Source: Salipiger bermudensis HTCC2601
GTDB taxonomy: Bacteria; Pseudomonadota; Alphaproteobacteria; Rhodobacterales; Rhodobacteraceae
Length of the DNA stretch: 64,000 bases
NCBI RefSeq assembly: GCF_000153725.1
Contig: NZ_DS022280.1
Location: 48,958 to 112,957 of the forward strand
Direction: 5' to 3'
Shown here: positions 1-8,319 of the stretch, piece by piece
How the letters are laid out: the number at the start of each line of letters is the position of its first letter
Position numbering within the stretch: position 1 is the first letter of the stretch
Notes under the pieces: generated by a model
The model's input: only the letters and a program-made list of their open reading frames with translations
Told to the model about the DNA's origin: nothing
Database searches by the model: none
Program-made: the position numbers and the translations under genes

Positions 1-330
1 CAGAAGCGCGAAGAGGATGCCGCAGACGCCCAGCGTCATGGTGACCTGAAGCCGTTCCGCGATCAGGCTCGCAACCGGGAGCTTGAAGTAGTAGCTCTCG
101 CCGAAATCGCCGCGCAGGGCCGAGAACAGCCAGTCGCCGTATTGCACCAGCATCGGTCGGTCGAAGCCGTAGATGCGGCGGATCGCCTCGATGTCCTCGC
201 CGCTCGCGGTCTCGCCCGCCAGCGCGGCGGCCGGATCGCCCGAGAGGAAAAGCAGGGAAAAGCTGATGAAACTGACGGTGAAGGCGACAAGCAGCGCCAG
301 CCCCAGCCGTTTCAGGATGAATGGAAGCAT
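1..330 (-). CDS. ABC transporter permease, DppB/OppB type (partial, C-terminus off window)
   Basis: N-terminal 110 residues of an inner-membrane permease for a peptide, nickel or oligosaccharide importer. The start MLPFILKRLGLALLVAFTVS carries the first membrane helix, followed by the segment with IYGFDRPMLVQYGDWLF and LRGDFGES that is usual for DppB proteins. The rest of the protein lies beyond base 1. It is downstream of the family 5 solute-binding protein on the same strand, about 95 bases away, so the two probably form one importer operon. The substrate cannot be told from sequence. Confidence 0.88.
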   Translation of the reverse strand, partial: MLPFILKRLGLALLVAFTVSFISFSLLFLSGDPAAALAGETASGEDIEAIRRIYGFDRPMLVQYGDWLFSALRGDFGESYYFKLPVASLIAERLQVTMTLGVCGILFALL

Positions 331-425
331 GCGAACCCTCTCGCGCCGGACCGCATGGCCCGTGCGTCTGGTATCTCGGTGGTCTGGGAAGCGGGTGAGA
401 GGCCGTGCCCCTCACCCGTGTTGGA

Positions 426-1946
426 TCAGTTCCAGCTCATGTCGACGAAGCGCAGCACTTCATCGGGCGTGGGCGTGTAGCTGACAGTGTCCGAGAACAC
501 GTAGTTGGTGTTGTACGTGAACATCGGGGCCCAGAACGCCTCGTCGGCGATCTTCTGGATGGCCTTGGTGTAGTACTCGATGCGCTCGTCCGGGTCGGTC
601 GAGCTGTCGGCCACGTTGAGCCATTCGAGCACCTCTTCGTCGCGGGTGCTGTCGAGCGAGCCGTGCTTGAAGAACTGGCTGACCATGGCCGAGGCGTCGT
701 TGATCGAGTAGCTGCCCCAGGTCTGGAACGACAGCGGCACCTCGCCGTCCATGTTGAGCTCGCGCAGCGCCGAATACTGCAGCATCTTGAAGTCGGTATC
801 GATGCCAACGGCGTTCAGGTACGACGCGATTGCCTCAGCGTACTGACGGTCGCGATAGGCGTAGAACTCGGTGCTGAAGCCGTCGGGATAGCCGGCCTCG
901 GCCAGCAGCTCCTTGGCCTTCTCGGGATCGTACTCGTATTCGGTCACGTCTTGGATGCAGCCGAACTGGCTCGGGAAGCAGGGCGTGTAGACAACCTTGG
1001 ACGAGCCCTGAAGCAGCGCGTCCACCAGTTCCTGACGGTTGATGGCGTGGTTCACGGCCTTGCGCACCAGCGGGTCGGTGAACGGGGTGTCGCCCGAGCG
1101 TCCCGCGCTGTCCATCTGCAGGTAGCCCACGCGCATGGTCGACTCGTTGGCGACGGTGAACTGCCCCATCTCGCCCAGCTTCTCGGCCTGGTCCGCCGGC
1201 ACCTGCCAGATCAGGTCGAGCGAGCCCGAGAACAGCTCGGCCATCTGCGTGTTGACGTCGGGAATGGTGCGGATGTCGATCTTTTCGATCTTCGGCTGGC
1301 CCTTGGGGCTGTCGTGGTAGTTCTCGTTGGCCTCGAGCACGAAGTGCTGGCCCGGCACCACGTCGAGCACCTTGTAGGGGCCGGTGCCGACAGGCTTCAG
1401 GCCCATGCCCGACGGGCCGGCCTCGGCGTAGTACTCGTTGGGGTACATCGAGACGGGACCCGAGAGGAACTCGATTGCCGCGGGGAACTTCTCCTTGAGC
1501 TTGATGCGCACGGTGTAGTCGTCGATCTTCTCGGCAGACTCCATCCAGTTGACGTTGCGCTGGGTCTTCACGCCGTTCTCTTCCTTGGCGACGAAGTTCA
1601 CCGTGTAGACCACGTCGTCAGCGTTGAACGCCTCGCCATTGTGGAAGGTCACGCCCTCGCGCAGCTTGAACTCGAGCGTGGTGTCGTCGATCCACTCCCA
1701 GCTCTCGGCAAGGTTGCCGACGTATTCGTTGGTTTCGGGGTCGCGATAGATCAGGCCGTCCCAGACGGCGCGCTGCATCACCACGCCTTCGCGCGACGAG
1801 TTGAAGTAGCTGTCGACGTTCTCAAGCTCCTTGGTGAAGGCCACGTTCAGTGTGCCGGAAGCCTTGTCCGCGAAGGCAGGCATTGCGGTGGTCATCGCCA
1901 GCGTAAGGGCGAGGATCGCGGAGCGGTCCAGAGGTCTTCTATTCAT
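426..1946 (-). CDS. ABC transporter substrate-binding protein, family 5 (peptide/nickel/opine type)
   Basis: Periplasmic solute receptor of 506 residues that hands ligand to the DppB-type permease downstream. A Sec signal peptide is visible (MNRRPLDRSAILALTLAM, cleavage probably after AFA), then the family 5 fold with LAESWEWIDDTTLEFKLREG near residue 70 and the HNGEAFNADDVVYT block. I chose the ATG at 1946 rather than the upstream in-frame ATG at 1991. The former is preceded by GGGAG at a normal distance and starts directly on the signal peptide. The promoter region contains two tandem inverted repeats that probably bind the divergent IclR protein. The substrate is unknown. Confidence 0.92.
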   Translation of the reverse strand: MNRRPLDRSAILALTLAMTTAMPAFADKASGTLNVAFTKELENVDSYFNSSREGVVMQRAVWDGLIYRDPETNEYVGNLAESWEWIDDTTLEFKLREGVTFHNGEAFNADDVVYTVNFVAKEENGVKTQRNVNWMESAEKIDDYTVRIKLKEKFPAAIEFLSGPVSMYPNEYYAEAGPSGMGLKPVGTGPYKVLDVVPGQHFVLEANENYHDSPKGQPKIEKIDIRTIPDVNTQMAELFSGSLDLIWQVPADQAEKLGEMGQFTVANESTMRVGYLQMDSAGRSGDTPFTDPLVRKAVNHAINRQELVDALLQGSSKVVYTPCFPSQFGCIQDVTEYEYDPEKAKELLAEAGYPDGFSTEFYAYRDRQYAEAIASYLNAVGIDTDFKMLQYSALRELNMDGEVPLSFQTWGSYSINDASAMVSQFFKHGSLDSTRDEEVLEWLNVADSSTDPDERIEYYTKAIQKIADEAFWAPMFTYNTNYVFSDTVSYTPTPDEVLRFVDMSWN

Positions 1947-1972
1947 TTTAACTCCCGTTGGTTGACATTTGA

Positions 1973-2008
1973 GTATCATTATTTGATACATTAGATTATT
2001 ATTTAATC
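1973..2008. promoter_or_regulatory. Tandem inverted-repeat operator between the importer and iclR-type gene
   Basis: Two inverted repeats share the same five-base spacer TTATT. The first is GTATCA-TTATT-TGATAC (1973-1989) and the second GATTA-TTATT-TAATC (1994-2008). Their centres are 20 bases apart, about two helical turns, so bound dimers would sit on the same DNA face. The divergent IclR-type regulator is the obvious candidate ligand. The repeats are seen directly; the binding is inferred. Confidence 0.6.
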
Positions 2009-2095
2009 ATCTTAGCCGGACAGGCATGGCTGTCGTCAAGCCCCCTCTTCACCAAAAGCGGGAAGCGCGCCGGTTGATGAAGGCAGCGGTTGCAA

Positions 2096-2851
2096 ATGAA
2101 GCAGAACTCTCTCCACGTCGGAACGCTCGCAAAGGGGCTGCGCCTGCTGCGTGCCTTCGACGAAGCCCATGTCTCCCTGACGCTCACCGAGCTGGTCGAA
2201 CGCACCGGGCTCGAGAAGAGCGCGGTGCAGCGCTTGGCGCACACGCTGCATGTCGAAGGGATGCTCGACCGCGACCCCGACACGCGGCGCTACCGCCCGA
2301 GCCACGCCTGGCTCGAGCTGGCCTATGTCTACTACTGGTCGGATCCGCTGATCTCCCGGGCCCTGCCAAAGCTGATCGAATTCAGCCGCACGGTCGGCGA
2401 GACGGTGAACCTGGCGCAGATGTCGGGAGATCACATCATCTATGCCCTGCGCCTGCCCAATCACCGCACCCACTTTGCCGCGAGCATCGTCGGACGGCGG
2501 GTGCCGGCGCTGGCCACCGCGTCGGGACGGGTGATGCTCGCGACGCGGAGCGAAGCAGAGTACCGCGAGGCCTGCGCCACCTGGCCCCTGCCTGCCGTGA
2601 CGCCGCTCACGATCACCGACCGCGCGGTCGTCGAAGATGACGTGATTGCCGCGAGACGCAACGGCTACACCATCACCGAAGCGCAAGTCCTGCTGAACGA
2701 GATCAGTCTGGCGGTGCCGATCATCGGCACCGATGGCCGCGCCGATGCCGCCGTGCAGGTGTCGCTGTCGAGCCTGACCTACGATTTCGACCGCGTGCGG
2801 CGCGAGATCCTGCCGGTCCTGCTCGACACCACTGCCAGCATCCAGGGCTGA
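2096..2851 (+). CDS. IclR-family transcriptional regulator
   Basis: DNA-binding regulator of about 251 residues. The N-terminal winged helix-turn-helix reads SLTLTELVERTGLEKSAVQRL, and the C-terminal ligand-binding domain contains GETVNLAQMSGDHIIYALRLP and the LATASGRVMLA stretch, both usual in IclR proteins. It is transcribed divergently from the family 5 ABC importer and probably controls it. An in-frame TTG six bases upstream (2090) is an alternative start; the ATG is preferred by default. The inducer is unknown, likely the importer's substrate or a product of it. Confidence 0.88.
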   Translation: MKQNSLHVGTLAKGLRLLRAFDEAHVSLTLTELVERTGLEKSAVQRLAHTLHVEGMLDRDPDTRRYRPSHAWLELAYVYYWSDPLISRALPKLIEFSRTVGETVNLAQMSGDHIIYALRLPNHRTHFAASIVGRRVPALATASGRVMLATRSEAEYREACATWPLPAVTPLTITDRAVVEDDVIAARRNGYTITEAQVLLNEISLAVPIIGTDGRADAAVQVSLSSLTYDFDRVRREILPVLLDTTASIQG

Positions 2852-2866
2852 CGGCCCTCCGGCGGG

Positions 2867-3262
2867 TCAGAGGAAGGGGTTCGTGATCCGAAGCTGCCCT
2901 TCGATCAGCAGGCCGGACTGCATGTCCTCGGAATGCAGCACCGTGCATCCCGCCAGCAGCGCCGCGGCGGCGATCATCGAGTCGTAGACCGAGAGCCGGT
3001 AGCGCTCGGCCAGGGCGCGGCCGACCGCGTGGGTGCGCGGCGTGAGATCCTCGACCTGGCACAGCTCTTCGATGCCAGACAGGAAGGCGCCGGCCTCATC
3101 CCAGTCCATCCCGGCCTTGCGACGGCAGTTCACCAGCGCTTCGTTCAGCACCTGCACGCTGATCCGCGGCGCGCGCAGCAGCAGAGCCTCGGCGCGGTTC
3201 GCCTTCGGTCCGTCGTCGAGCAGGTAGAGGATGACGTTGGTGTCGAGAAACTCAGCGCTCAT
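2867..3262 (-). CDS. PIN-domain toxin, VapC-like ribonuclease
   Basis: A 131-residue PIN-domain protein, the toxin half of a type II toxin-antitoxin pair. Expected acidic metal ligands are present: Asp in FLDTNVILYLL near residue 7, Glu in VLNEALVNCRR near 40, Asp in YDSMIAAAALLAG near 94, and Asp in LHSEDMQSG. Such enzymes cut specific tRNA or rRNA sites; the target here is unknown. The gene overlaps the end of the upstream AbrB-type antitoxin by 11 bases, as expected for translational coupling. On a plasmid it may help post-segregational maintenance. Confidence 0.88.
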   Translation of the reverse strand: MSAEFLDTNVILYLLDDGPKANRAEALLLRAPRISVQVLNEALVNCRRKAGMDWDEAGAFLSGIEELCQVEDLTPRTHAVGRALAERYRLSVYDSMIAAAALLAGCTVLHSEDMQSGLLIEGQLRITNPFL

Positions 3263-3479
3263 GCGCGGCGTCGCGACTCAGCCGATCCTGCGCCGAAAGC
3301 CGGCCACGGAACCGCCGCAGCCCGGCCAGCACCTCGTCGGGGCGCGCGTGGCGCGTCACCGCGAAACCGTCGTCACCGGCGGTGAGGTCGATCTCGTCGC
3401 CTTCCTTCAGCCCAAGCTTGCGGACCAGCTCGGCGGGCAGCCTCACGGCAAGCGAGTTGCCCCATTTCGCGACCTGCAT
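3252..3479 (-). CDS. AbrB/SpoVT/MazE-family antitoxin
   Basis: A 75-residue swapped-hairpin DNA-binding antitoxin, starting MQVAKWGNSLAVRLPAELV and continuing with LGLKEGDEIDL, the hallmark of this family. The ATG at 3479 is chosen over longer forms because GGAGGAGG lies seven bases upstream and the domain begins right at this Met. It neutralises the PIN toxin encoded next and should autoregulate the pair by binding the perfect inverted repeat just upstream. Confidence 0.9.
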   Translation of the reverse strand: MQVAKWGNSLAVRLPAELVRKLGLKEGDEIDLTAGDDGFAVTRHARPDEVLAGLRRFRGRLSAQDRLSRDAAHER

Positions 3480-3495
3480 GGCGGCCTCCTCCGGA

Positions 3496-3527
3496 GTTGG
3501 ATATACTCGACTATATGTATATCCAAC
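3496..3527 (-). promoter_or_regulatory. Palindromic operator/promoter of the toxin-antitoxin pair
   Basis: A perfect 11-base inverted repeat, GTTGGATATAC and GTATATCCAAC, separated by ten bases. It starts 17 bases upstream of the antitoxin ATG and overlaps TATA-rich sequence that could be the -10 region. Its position and symmetry fit autorepression by the AbrB-type antitoxin. Confidence 0.65.
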
Positions 3528-3588
3528 CGGACGATATCGCAACCGCTCAGCAGGGATCGACGGGACCCGGGCCTGAGGTGGCCCACGA

Positions 3589-6429
3589 TCAGCCGGGATC
3601 ACCCAGCCGGTCGGCGATCAGCCCCAGCGGATGGCGCAGCGCCTTGCCGCCGAGCCGCTCGCTCTGGCAGCGACAGGAAAAGCCGGTCGCCGCGGCCTCC
3701 TCGGCCTCGGCCACGGGCCCGGCCCAGGACAGGTCGAAGAGCTTGCGCGACATCTCCTGATGGCGGTCCTTGTGACCGAACATGCCCGCCATGCCGCAGC
3801 AGCCGGTCGCGGGCGTCTCGATCTCGAGCCCGATCCCGGCGAAGACCGCCTGCCAGTCCTTGCGGGCCGCCGGCGCACCGGTGCTCTCGGTGCAATGGGT
3901 AAATAGGCTGAGCCCCCCGCCCTTCGCCTGCGGCAGGCGCACGCCCGAGCGCACTTCCGACGCGAGGAACTCCTGCGGCAGCAGCAGCGCGGGAACGTCG
4001 AGCCCCGCCTTGCGGTAGTCCTGCCGCAACGCCATCACGAAGGCCGGGTCGAGCCCGATCATCGGGGCGCCGGTGGCAGCCCCCTTCCGCAGCGCCTCCG
4101 AAAGCCGGTCTGCCATCGCCCGGAACCCCGCCGGATCGCCCAGATCGCCCGCCACCTTGCCCGCCGGCAGCATCTCGACGAAGCGCGGCGCATAGCCGAG
4201 CGCGGTGAGCCCGCGCTGCACGTCGCGCTGGGTCGCCTCGTCATAAAGCGCCGAGAACCAGTCCATCCAGACCAGCACGGTGCGCTCCGGCAAGGTCTCG
4301 CTCTCAAGCTCCCGCACCGAGATCCGCGCCGCACGCGGCAGCGGTCGGGCGAGACTGCCCGGCAGGTCGGTGACGCCAAGCAGGCGCTCGGTGATCCTGC
4401 GCGCCAGAGGCCAGAACGGCCGCGTCAGCGGTGCCGCGCGCAGCAGCCACGGGCTCAGCCGCTCGGCCAGCAGCATGGCCCGATCGGTCAGCGGGCGCGC
4501 CTTGCGGGCGTAGACATCGGCATAGACCGCCGCACGCATCGAAGGGATGTCGACCTGCACCGGGCAGGTCGAGGCGCAGGCCTTGCAGCCGAGGCAGGTG
4601 TCGAGCGTACCGAGCAGGTCGGCCTCCTCGACGGTCTGCGCGCCGGTCCGCTTGCCCTCCTGCCAAGCCCGCATCGCGTCGGCCCGGCCCTTGGGCGAAT
4701 GACGCAAGTCCTCGGTCGCCTTGAACGAGGGGCACATTGGCGTGGCCGCCGCATAGCTCAGGCACTGCGCATTGCCGTTGCAGCGGAAGGCCTTTTCCAG
4801 CGCGTCACCCTCGGGCGCGTTGAACGGGCGGAACGGCGTCGTCGCGATGCCCATCACCGGCGTGTCGGTGGCCACCAGTTTGCCCGGGTTGTACCGGCCC
4901 GCCGGGTCGAAGGCCGCCTTCACGCCCTGCAGCGCGGCATAGGCCTCGGGCCCGATCCAGCCCTCGAGATAGGCCCCGCGCACGCCCTTGCCGTGCTCGC
5001 CCCAGAAGATGCCGCCATGGCGATTCACCAGCGCATAGATCTCGTCCGAGACCTCGACCAGACGGGCGCGGTCTTCCTCGGCGTCGATGTCGAGCGCCGG
5101 TCGGATGTGCAGGCAGCCCACGTCGACATGGCCGTAAATGCCAAAGCTCAGCCCATGCCGAGTGAGGATCTCGAGAAAGCCGTCAAGGAAGGCCGGCAGC
5201 TCCTCGGGGGGCACCACGCAATCCTCGACGAAGGCCACCGGCCGCGCCCGCCCCTCGACCTTGCCGAGCAGCCCGACGCCCGCCGAGCGGATCGCCCATA
5301 GCTCGCGGATCTCGTCGGCGCCCGAGGCCACGTGCACCGCCCGGATGCCCGGCAGACCGCGCAGCCGCGCTTCGCAGGCGGCGAGCCCGGCCTCGAGCTC
5401 CTCGGCGCTGTCGCCGTTGAACTCCACGAAGGTATAGGCAAGCGCCTCGCCGCCCTTGGGACGCAGCGCCTCGGGCAGACGCCCCAGGAGCCCGGCCTCG
5501 CTGGCCAGCGCCTGCACGCGCTCGTCCATCACCTCGATGGCGGTGGGATCGTCCTGCATAAGCGGCAGCGCCGCGGCGAGCGAGTCGCGGAAGCTGGCGA
5601 AGCCCGCCACCACGAGGCGCTTTTGCTTCGGCAGCGGGCGAAGCTTCACCCGGATGCGGGTGATCGGCCCCAGCGTGCCCTCGGAGCCGGGGAACAGACG
5701 CCACCAGTCGAAGCCGCCGTCTTCGGGACAGGCGCGTTCGAGATCGTAGCCGGTGAAGCGGCGGTTGAGCCGCGGTGTGTTGGCGATGAAAGCCGCCCGC
5801 CCCGCCCGCGCAGCGCGCTCGGCGGCCTCCAGCATTGGTTGCGCCCAGCCCGGTGCGGCCTCAAGGCTCGAGACCAGCCCCTGCCCCCGGGCGATCTCGA
5901 CACCCACGAGATTGTCGGAGGTCTTGCCATAGATCCGCGAGCCCTTGCCCGACGCATCGGTCGAGACCATGCCGCCCACCACGCAGCGCGTCGAGGTCGA
6001 GGTCTCCGGTGCGAAGAACACCCCCATCGGCCGCAGCTGCGCGTTGAGGTCGTCAAGCACGATACCGGGCTCGACATCGGCCCATTGGCCTTCGGGATCG
6101 ACCTCGAGCAGCCGGTGCATGTGGCGGCGCATGTCGAGAATGACGCCCCGGTTGAGGCTCTGCCCGTTGGTGCCGGTGCCCCCGCCGCGCGCGGTGAGCG
6201 CGAGATGCGCGAACTCGGGAAGCTCAAACACCGACATGGCCGTCACCACGTCCTCGGCATCGCGCGGCGCCACGATCAGGTCGGGCAGGATGCGATAGAC
6301 CGAGTTGTCGGTCGACATGGCTGCGCGCAGGGCGCTGTCGCGCTCGACCTCTCCCCTGAAGCCCGCGGCGCGCAGGGCGGCGGGAAGTTTGGCGATGGCG
6401 TCGGCGAAGCGGCTGTCGGTGGCGGTCAT
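3589..6429 (-). CDS. FAD-binding and Fe-S D-2-hydroxyacid dehydrogenase (YdiJ/Dld-like)
   Basis: A 946-residue fused flavoprotein and iron-sulfur oxidoreductase that should oxidise a D-2-hydroxyacid to the 2-oxoacid and pass electrons to an acceptor. The N-terminal PCMH-type FAD domain carries RGGGTGTNGQ near residues 81-90 and the GGMVSTDASGKGS stretch. A central FAD-linked oxidase domain follows. A ferredoxin-like module has CLGCKACASTCP near 611 plus a preceding Cys cluster, and the C-terminus has a CCG motif (TGCCGMAGMFGH) near 876. E. coli YdiJ, with the same layout, is a D-2-hydroxyglutarate dehydrogenase; substrate identity here is not proven. ATG 6429 has AGGAG eight bases upstream. 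A LysR gene is divergent. Confidence 0.88.
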   Translation of the reverse strand: MTATDSRFADAIAKLPAALRAAGFRGEVERDSALRAAMSTDNSVYRILPDLIVAPRDAEDVVTAMSVFELPEFAHLALTARGGGTGTNGQSLNRGVILDMRRHMHRLLEVDPEGQWADVEPGIVLDDLNAQLRPMGVFFAPETSTSTRCVVGGMVSTDASGKGSRIYGKTSDNLVGVEIARGQGLVSSLEAAPGWAQPMLEAAERAARAGRAAFIANTPRLNRRFTGYDLERACPEDGGFDWWRLFPGSEGTLGPITRIRVKLRPLPKQKRLVVAGFASFRDSLAAALPLMQDDPTAIEVMDERVQALASEAGLLGRLPEALRPKGGEALAYTFVEFNGDSAEELEAGLAACEARLRGLPGIRAVHVASGADEIRELWAIRSAGVGLLGKVEGRARPVAFVEDCVVPPEELPAFLDGFLEILTRHGLSFGIYGHVDVGCLHIRPALDIDAEEDRARLVEVSDEIYALVNRHGGIFWGEHGKGVRGAYLEGWIGPEAYAALQGVKAAFDPAGRYNPGKLVATDTPVMGIATTPFRPFNAPEGDALEKAFRCNGNAQCLSYAAATPMCPSFKATEDLRHSPKGRADAMRAWQEGKRTGAQTVEEADLLGTLDTCLGCKACASTCPVQVDIPSMRAAVYADVYARKARPLTDRAMLLAERLSPWLLRAAPLTRPFWPLARRITERLLGVTDLPGSLARPLPRAARISVRELESETLPERTVLVWMDWFSALYDEATQRDVQRGLTALGYAPRFVEMLPAGKVAGDLGDPAGFRAMADRLSEALRKGAATGAPMIGLDPAFVMALRQDYRKAGLDVPALLLPQEFLASEVRSGVRLPQAKGGGLSLFTHCTESTGAPAARKDWQAVFAGIGLEIETPATGCCGMAGMFGHKDRHQEMSRKLFDLSWAGPVAEAEEAAATGFSCRCQSERLGGKALRHPLGLIADRLGDPG

Positions 6430-6453
6430 GTGGGTCTCCTGTGCGGGCGCATA

Positions 6454-6481
6454 TTGACCGAAGCGTGGGGTTCTATAAAAT
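6454..6481 (+). promoter_or_regulatory. Putative promoter of the LysR gene
   Basis: TTGACC at 6454-6459 and TAAAAT at 6476-6481 are spaced by 16 bases in the 60-base gap between the divergent dehydrogenase and LysR genes. Transcription would begin only a few bases before the LysR ATG at 6490, implying an almost leaderless message. Confidence 0.4.
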
Positions 6482-6489
6482 TGAAAGAT

Positions 6490-7392
6490 ATGAAGATTGA
6501 TGCAGAAAATACGAATTTCAACCTGCGGCACCTGCGGGCGATCCACGCGATCTGGGCCGAGGGCAGCTTTGCCCGCGCCGCCGACCGGCTGGGCGTGGTG
6601 CCCTCGGCACTGACCGAGACGGTGCGGCAGATCGAGGAGATCGCCGGCGGATCTCTGTTCGACCGGCGCAGCCGCCCGCCGGTGCCGACGCCGCTGGGGC
6701 TGGCTTTCCTGAAGGACACCGCGCCACTGCTCGATGCGCTCGACCAGTCCCTGACCCGGCTGCGGGCGCAGGCGCGCGGCTTGCACGGCGCGCTGCGCCT
6801 CGGCGCCGCGCCCTCGGCGATCACCCCGCTCATCGCCCCGGCCATAGCAGCCTTCCGCGCCGAGCATCCGCAGGTCATCCTCACCCTGCATGACGACGTC
6901 GCCGAGACGCTGGCCACCATGGTTGCCGACGGGCGGCTCGATCTGGCGGTGGCCGGGCGCGCCCGCAGCTCGCCCGATCTCGTCCAGACCGAGATCGCCG
7001 CCGATCCCTTCGGCCTCGCCTGCTGCGCCGAGCACCCGCTGGCGCGCAGGCGCGCCCCGGTGCGGCTGGCCGATATCGATCCGCAGGAGCTCATTCACCT
7101 TGGCACCGAGACCGGCTCCTCCCGCCTGCTTGCCGCGCATCCCGGCCTGCCCGAGACGCTGAAGACCGGCCCCCTGCGCAGCCATTCCACCATCGCCCAG
7201 CTCTGCCTCGTGCGGGCAGGCATTGGCGTGGCGCTGCTGCCGCGCAACGCGGTGGGGCTGTTCAACGACCCGGGCATCGTCTTCGTGCCGGTCAGCGACC
7301 TGGTGCTCGAGCGCAAGCTCTACCTGCTGAGCCCGGCGCGCCGGGCGCTGTCCCCCACCGCCGAGCGCTTCCGAACGCTCTTTCTCGGGTGA
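6490..7392 (+). CDS. LysR-family transcriptional regulator
   Basis: A 300-residue LysR-type regulator. The N-terminal winged helix includes LRHLRAIHAIWAEGSFARAA and the recognition segment VVPSALTETVRQIEE; the C-terminal periplasmic-binding-like effector domain starts near residue 95 (LRLGAAPSAITPLIAPA). It is divergent from the FAD/Fe-S D-2-hydroxyacid dehydrogenase gene with only 60 bases between, so it most likely controls that gene. The ATG at 6490 is chosen because it precedes the conserved helix-turn-helix by the usual distance. Confidence 0.88.
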   Translation: MKIDAENTNFNLRHLRAIHAIWAEGSFARAADRLGVVPSALTETVRQIEEIAGGSLFDRRSRPPVPTPLGLAFLKDTAPLLDALDQSLTRLRAQARGLHGALRLGAAPSAITPLIAPAIAAFRAEHPQVILTLHDDVAETLATMVADGRLDLAVAGRARSSPDLVQTEIAADPFGLACCAEHPLARRRAPVRLADIDPQELIHLGTETGSSRLLAAHPGLPETLKTGPLRSHSTIAQLCLVRAGIGVALLPRNAVGLFNDPGIVFVPVSDLVLERKLYLLSPARRALSPTAERFRTLFLG

Positions 7393-7396
7393 CCGG

Positions 7397-8287
7397 TCAG
7401 CGACAACCGTGCCGGTCGAGAAACGCGCTCACCACCTCGGCGATCGCCCCCGCCGCGCCGGGGTCGAGGTGGAAATGGTGGTCGCCGGCGATCTCGGCGG
7501 TCTCATACCTCGCCACCAGCGCCTCCGCCCGCGCCGCGAGCTGCGCCACTGCATTGCGGCGGCTCTTGATGCCGTCCGTGGCCCAGATGTTCAGCACCGG
7601 GCAGCGCCACGCCCGCATCACGGCCTCCACATCCGCCTGTTTCAGCTTCACCGCCGAGCGCGCGAAGAGCCGGGGGTCGCCGCGCATCCGCACCCCTTCG
7701 GGATGCGGCTCGAGCGCCCGCGCCGCCAGCGCCGCGGACGTGCGGCGGGCGTTGCCCTGCCCCGCGCGACGCTCGATATAGGCCTCGGGAGAGGCAAATA
7801 GACGTGGCGGACGGGCCTTCTGCTTGCGGGTCTGCTCGATGAAGGCCCTGAGCGTGGTGACGATGGTCTCGTCGGGATCGGTCTCGGGCGCCAGCGAGTC
7901 GAGCGCGATCAGCGCCCGCACCCGGTCTGGCTGCGCCGCCGCGAACAGCCCCGCGATATTGGCGCCGCGCGAATGGCCGAGCAGGACGCAGTCCTGCCAG
8001 CCCAGCAGGTCGAGCAGCTCGGCGATCTGCGGCAGGTCATCCCAGATGTTGTAGGTGGCATGCGCCGCACGATGGCCGCTGAGCCCCTGCCCGCTCAGAT
8101 CAAGCGCCACCACGCGGCAGCCCGTAAGCCTCGGCGCCAGCTCCTGGAAGCTGTCGGCGTGATCCATCCAGCCATGCAGGGCCAGCACCGGCGTGCCGTC
8201 CGCCGGCCCCCATACGCGCCCGGCAAGCCGCAGCCCGTCCACCTCCCAGACGCAGTCCTGCGCCGCCTCTGTGTTGCCGTCCGTCAT
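7397..8287 (-). CDS. Alpha/beta-hydrolase
   Basis: A 296-residue serine hydrolase of the alpha/beta fold. Seen in sequence: the oxyanion-region motif LALHGWMDHADSF near residue 37, the nucleophile elbow LLGHSRGAN with Ser near 107, and a C-terminal GDHHFHLD that supplies the catalytic His. It converges on the LysR gene with four bases between. It could be an esterase, lactonase or C-C hydrolase; neighbours do not decide. It has no obvious link to the flagellar genes that begin just upstream. Confidence 0.85.
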   Translation of the reverse strand: MTDGNTEAAQDCVWEVDGLRLAGRVWGPADGTPVLALHGWMDHADSFQELAPRLTGCRVVALDLSGQGLSGHRAAHATYNIWDDLPQIAELLDLLGWQDCVLLGHSRGANIAGLFAAAQPDRVRALIALDSLAPETDPDETIVTTLRAFIEQTRKQKARPPRLFASPEAYIERRAGQGNARRTSAALAARALEPHPEGVRMRGDPRLFARSAVKLKQADVEAVMRAWRCPVLNIWATDGIKSRRNAVAQLAARAEALVARYETAEIAGDHHFHLDPGAAGAIAEVVSAFLDRHGCR

Positions 8288-8319
8288 ACGCTCCTCCCGG
8301 TCCTACCTGCCGCCCTGCC

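Noticed and set aside
405-1994. Long plus-strand reading frame opposite the solute-binding protein gene
   Set aside because: It has no family resemblance and mirrors a clear ABC receptor; it is an antisense artefact of high GC.
3497-3760. Plus-strand frame starting in the toxin-antitoxin operator
   Set aside because: It crosses the palindromic operator and runs antisense to the dehydrogenase C-terminus.
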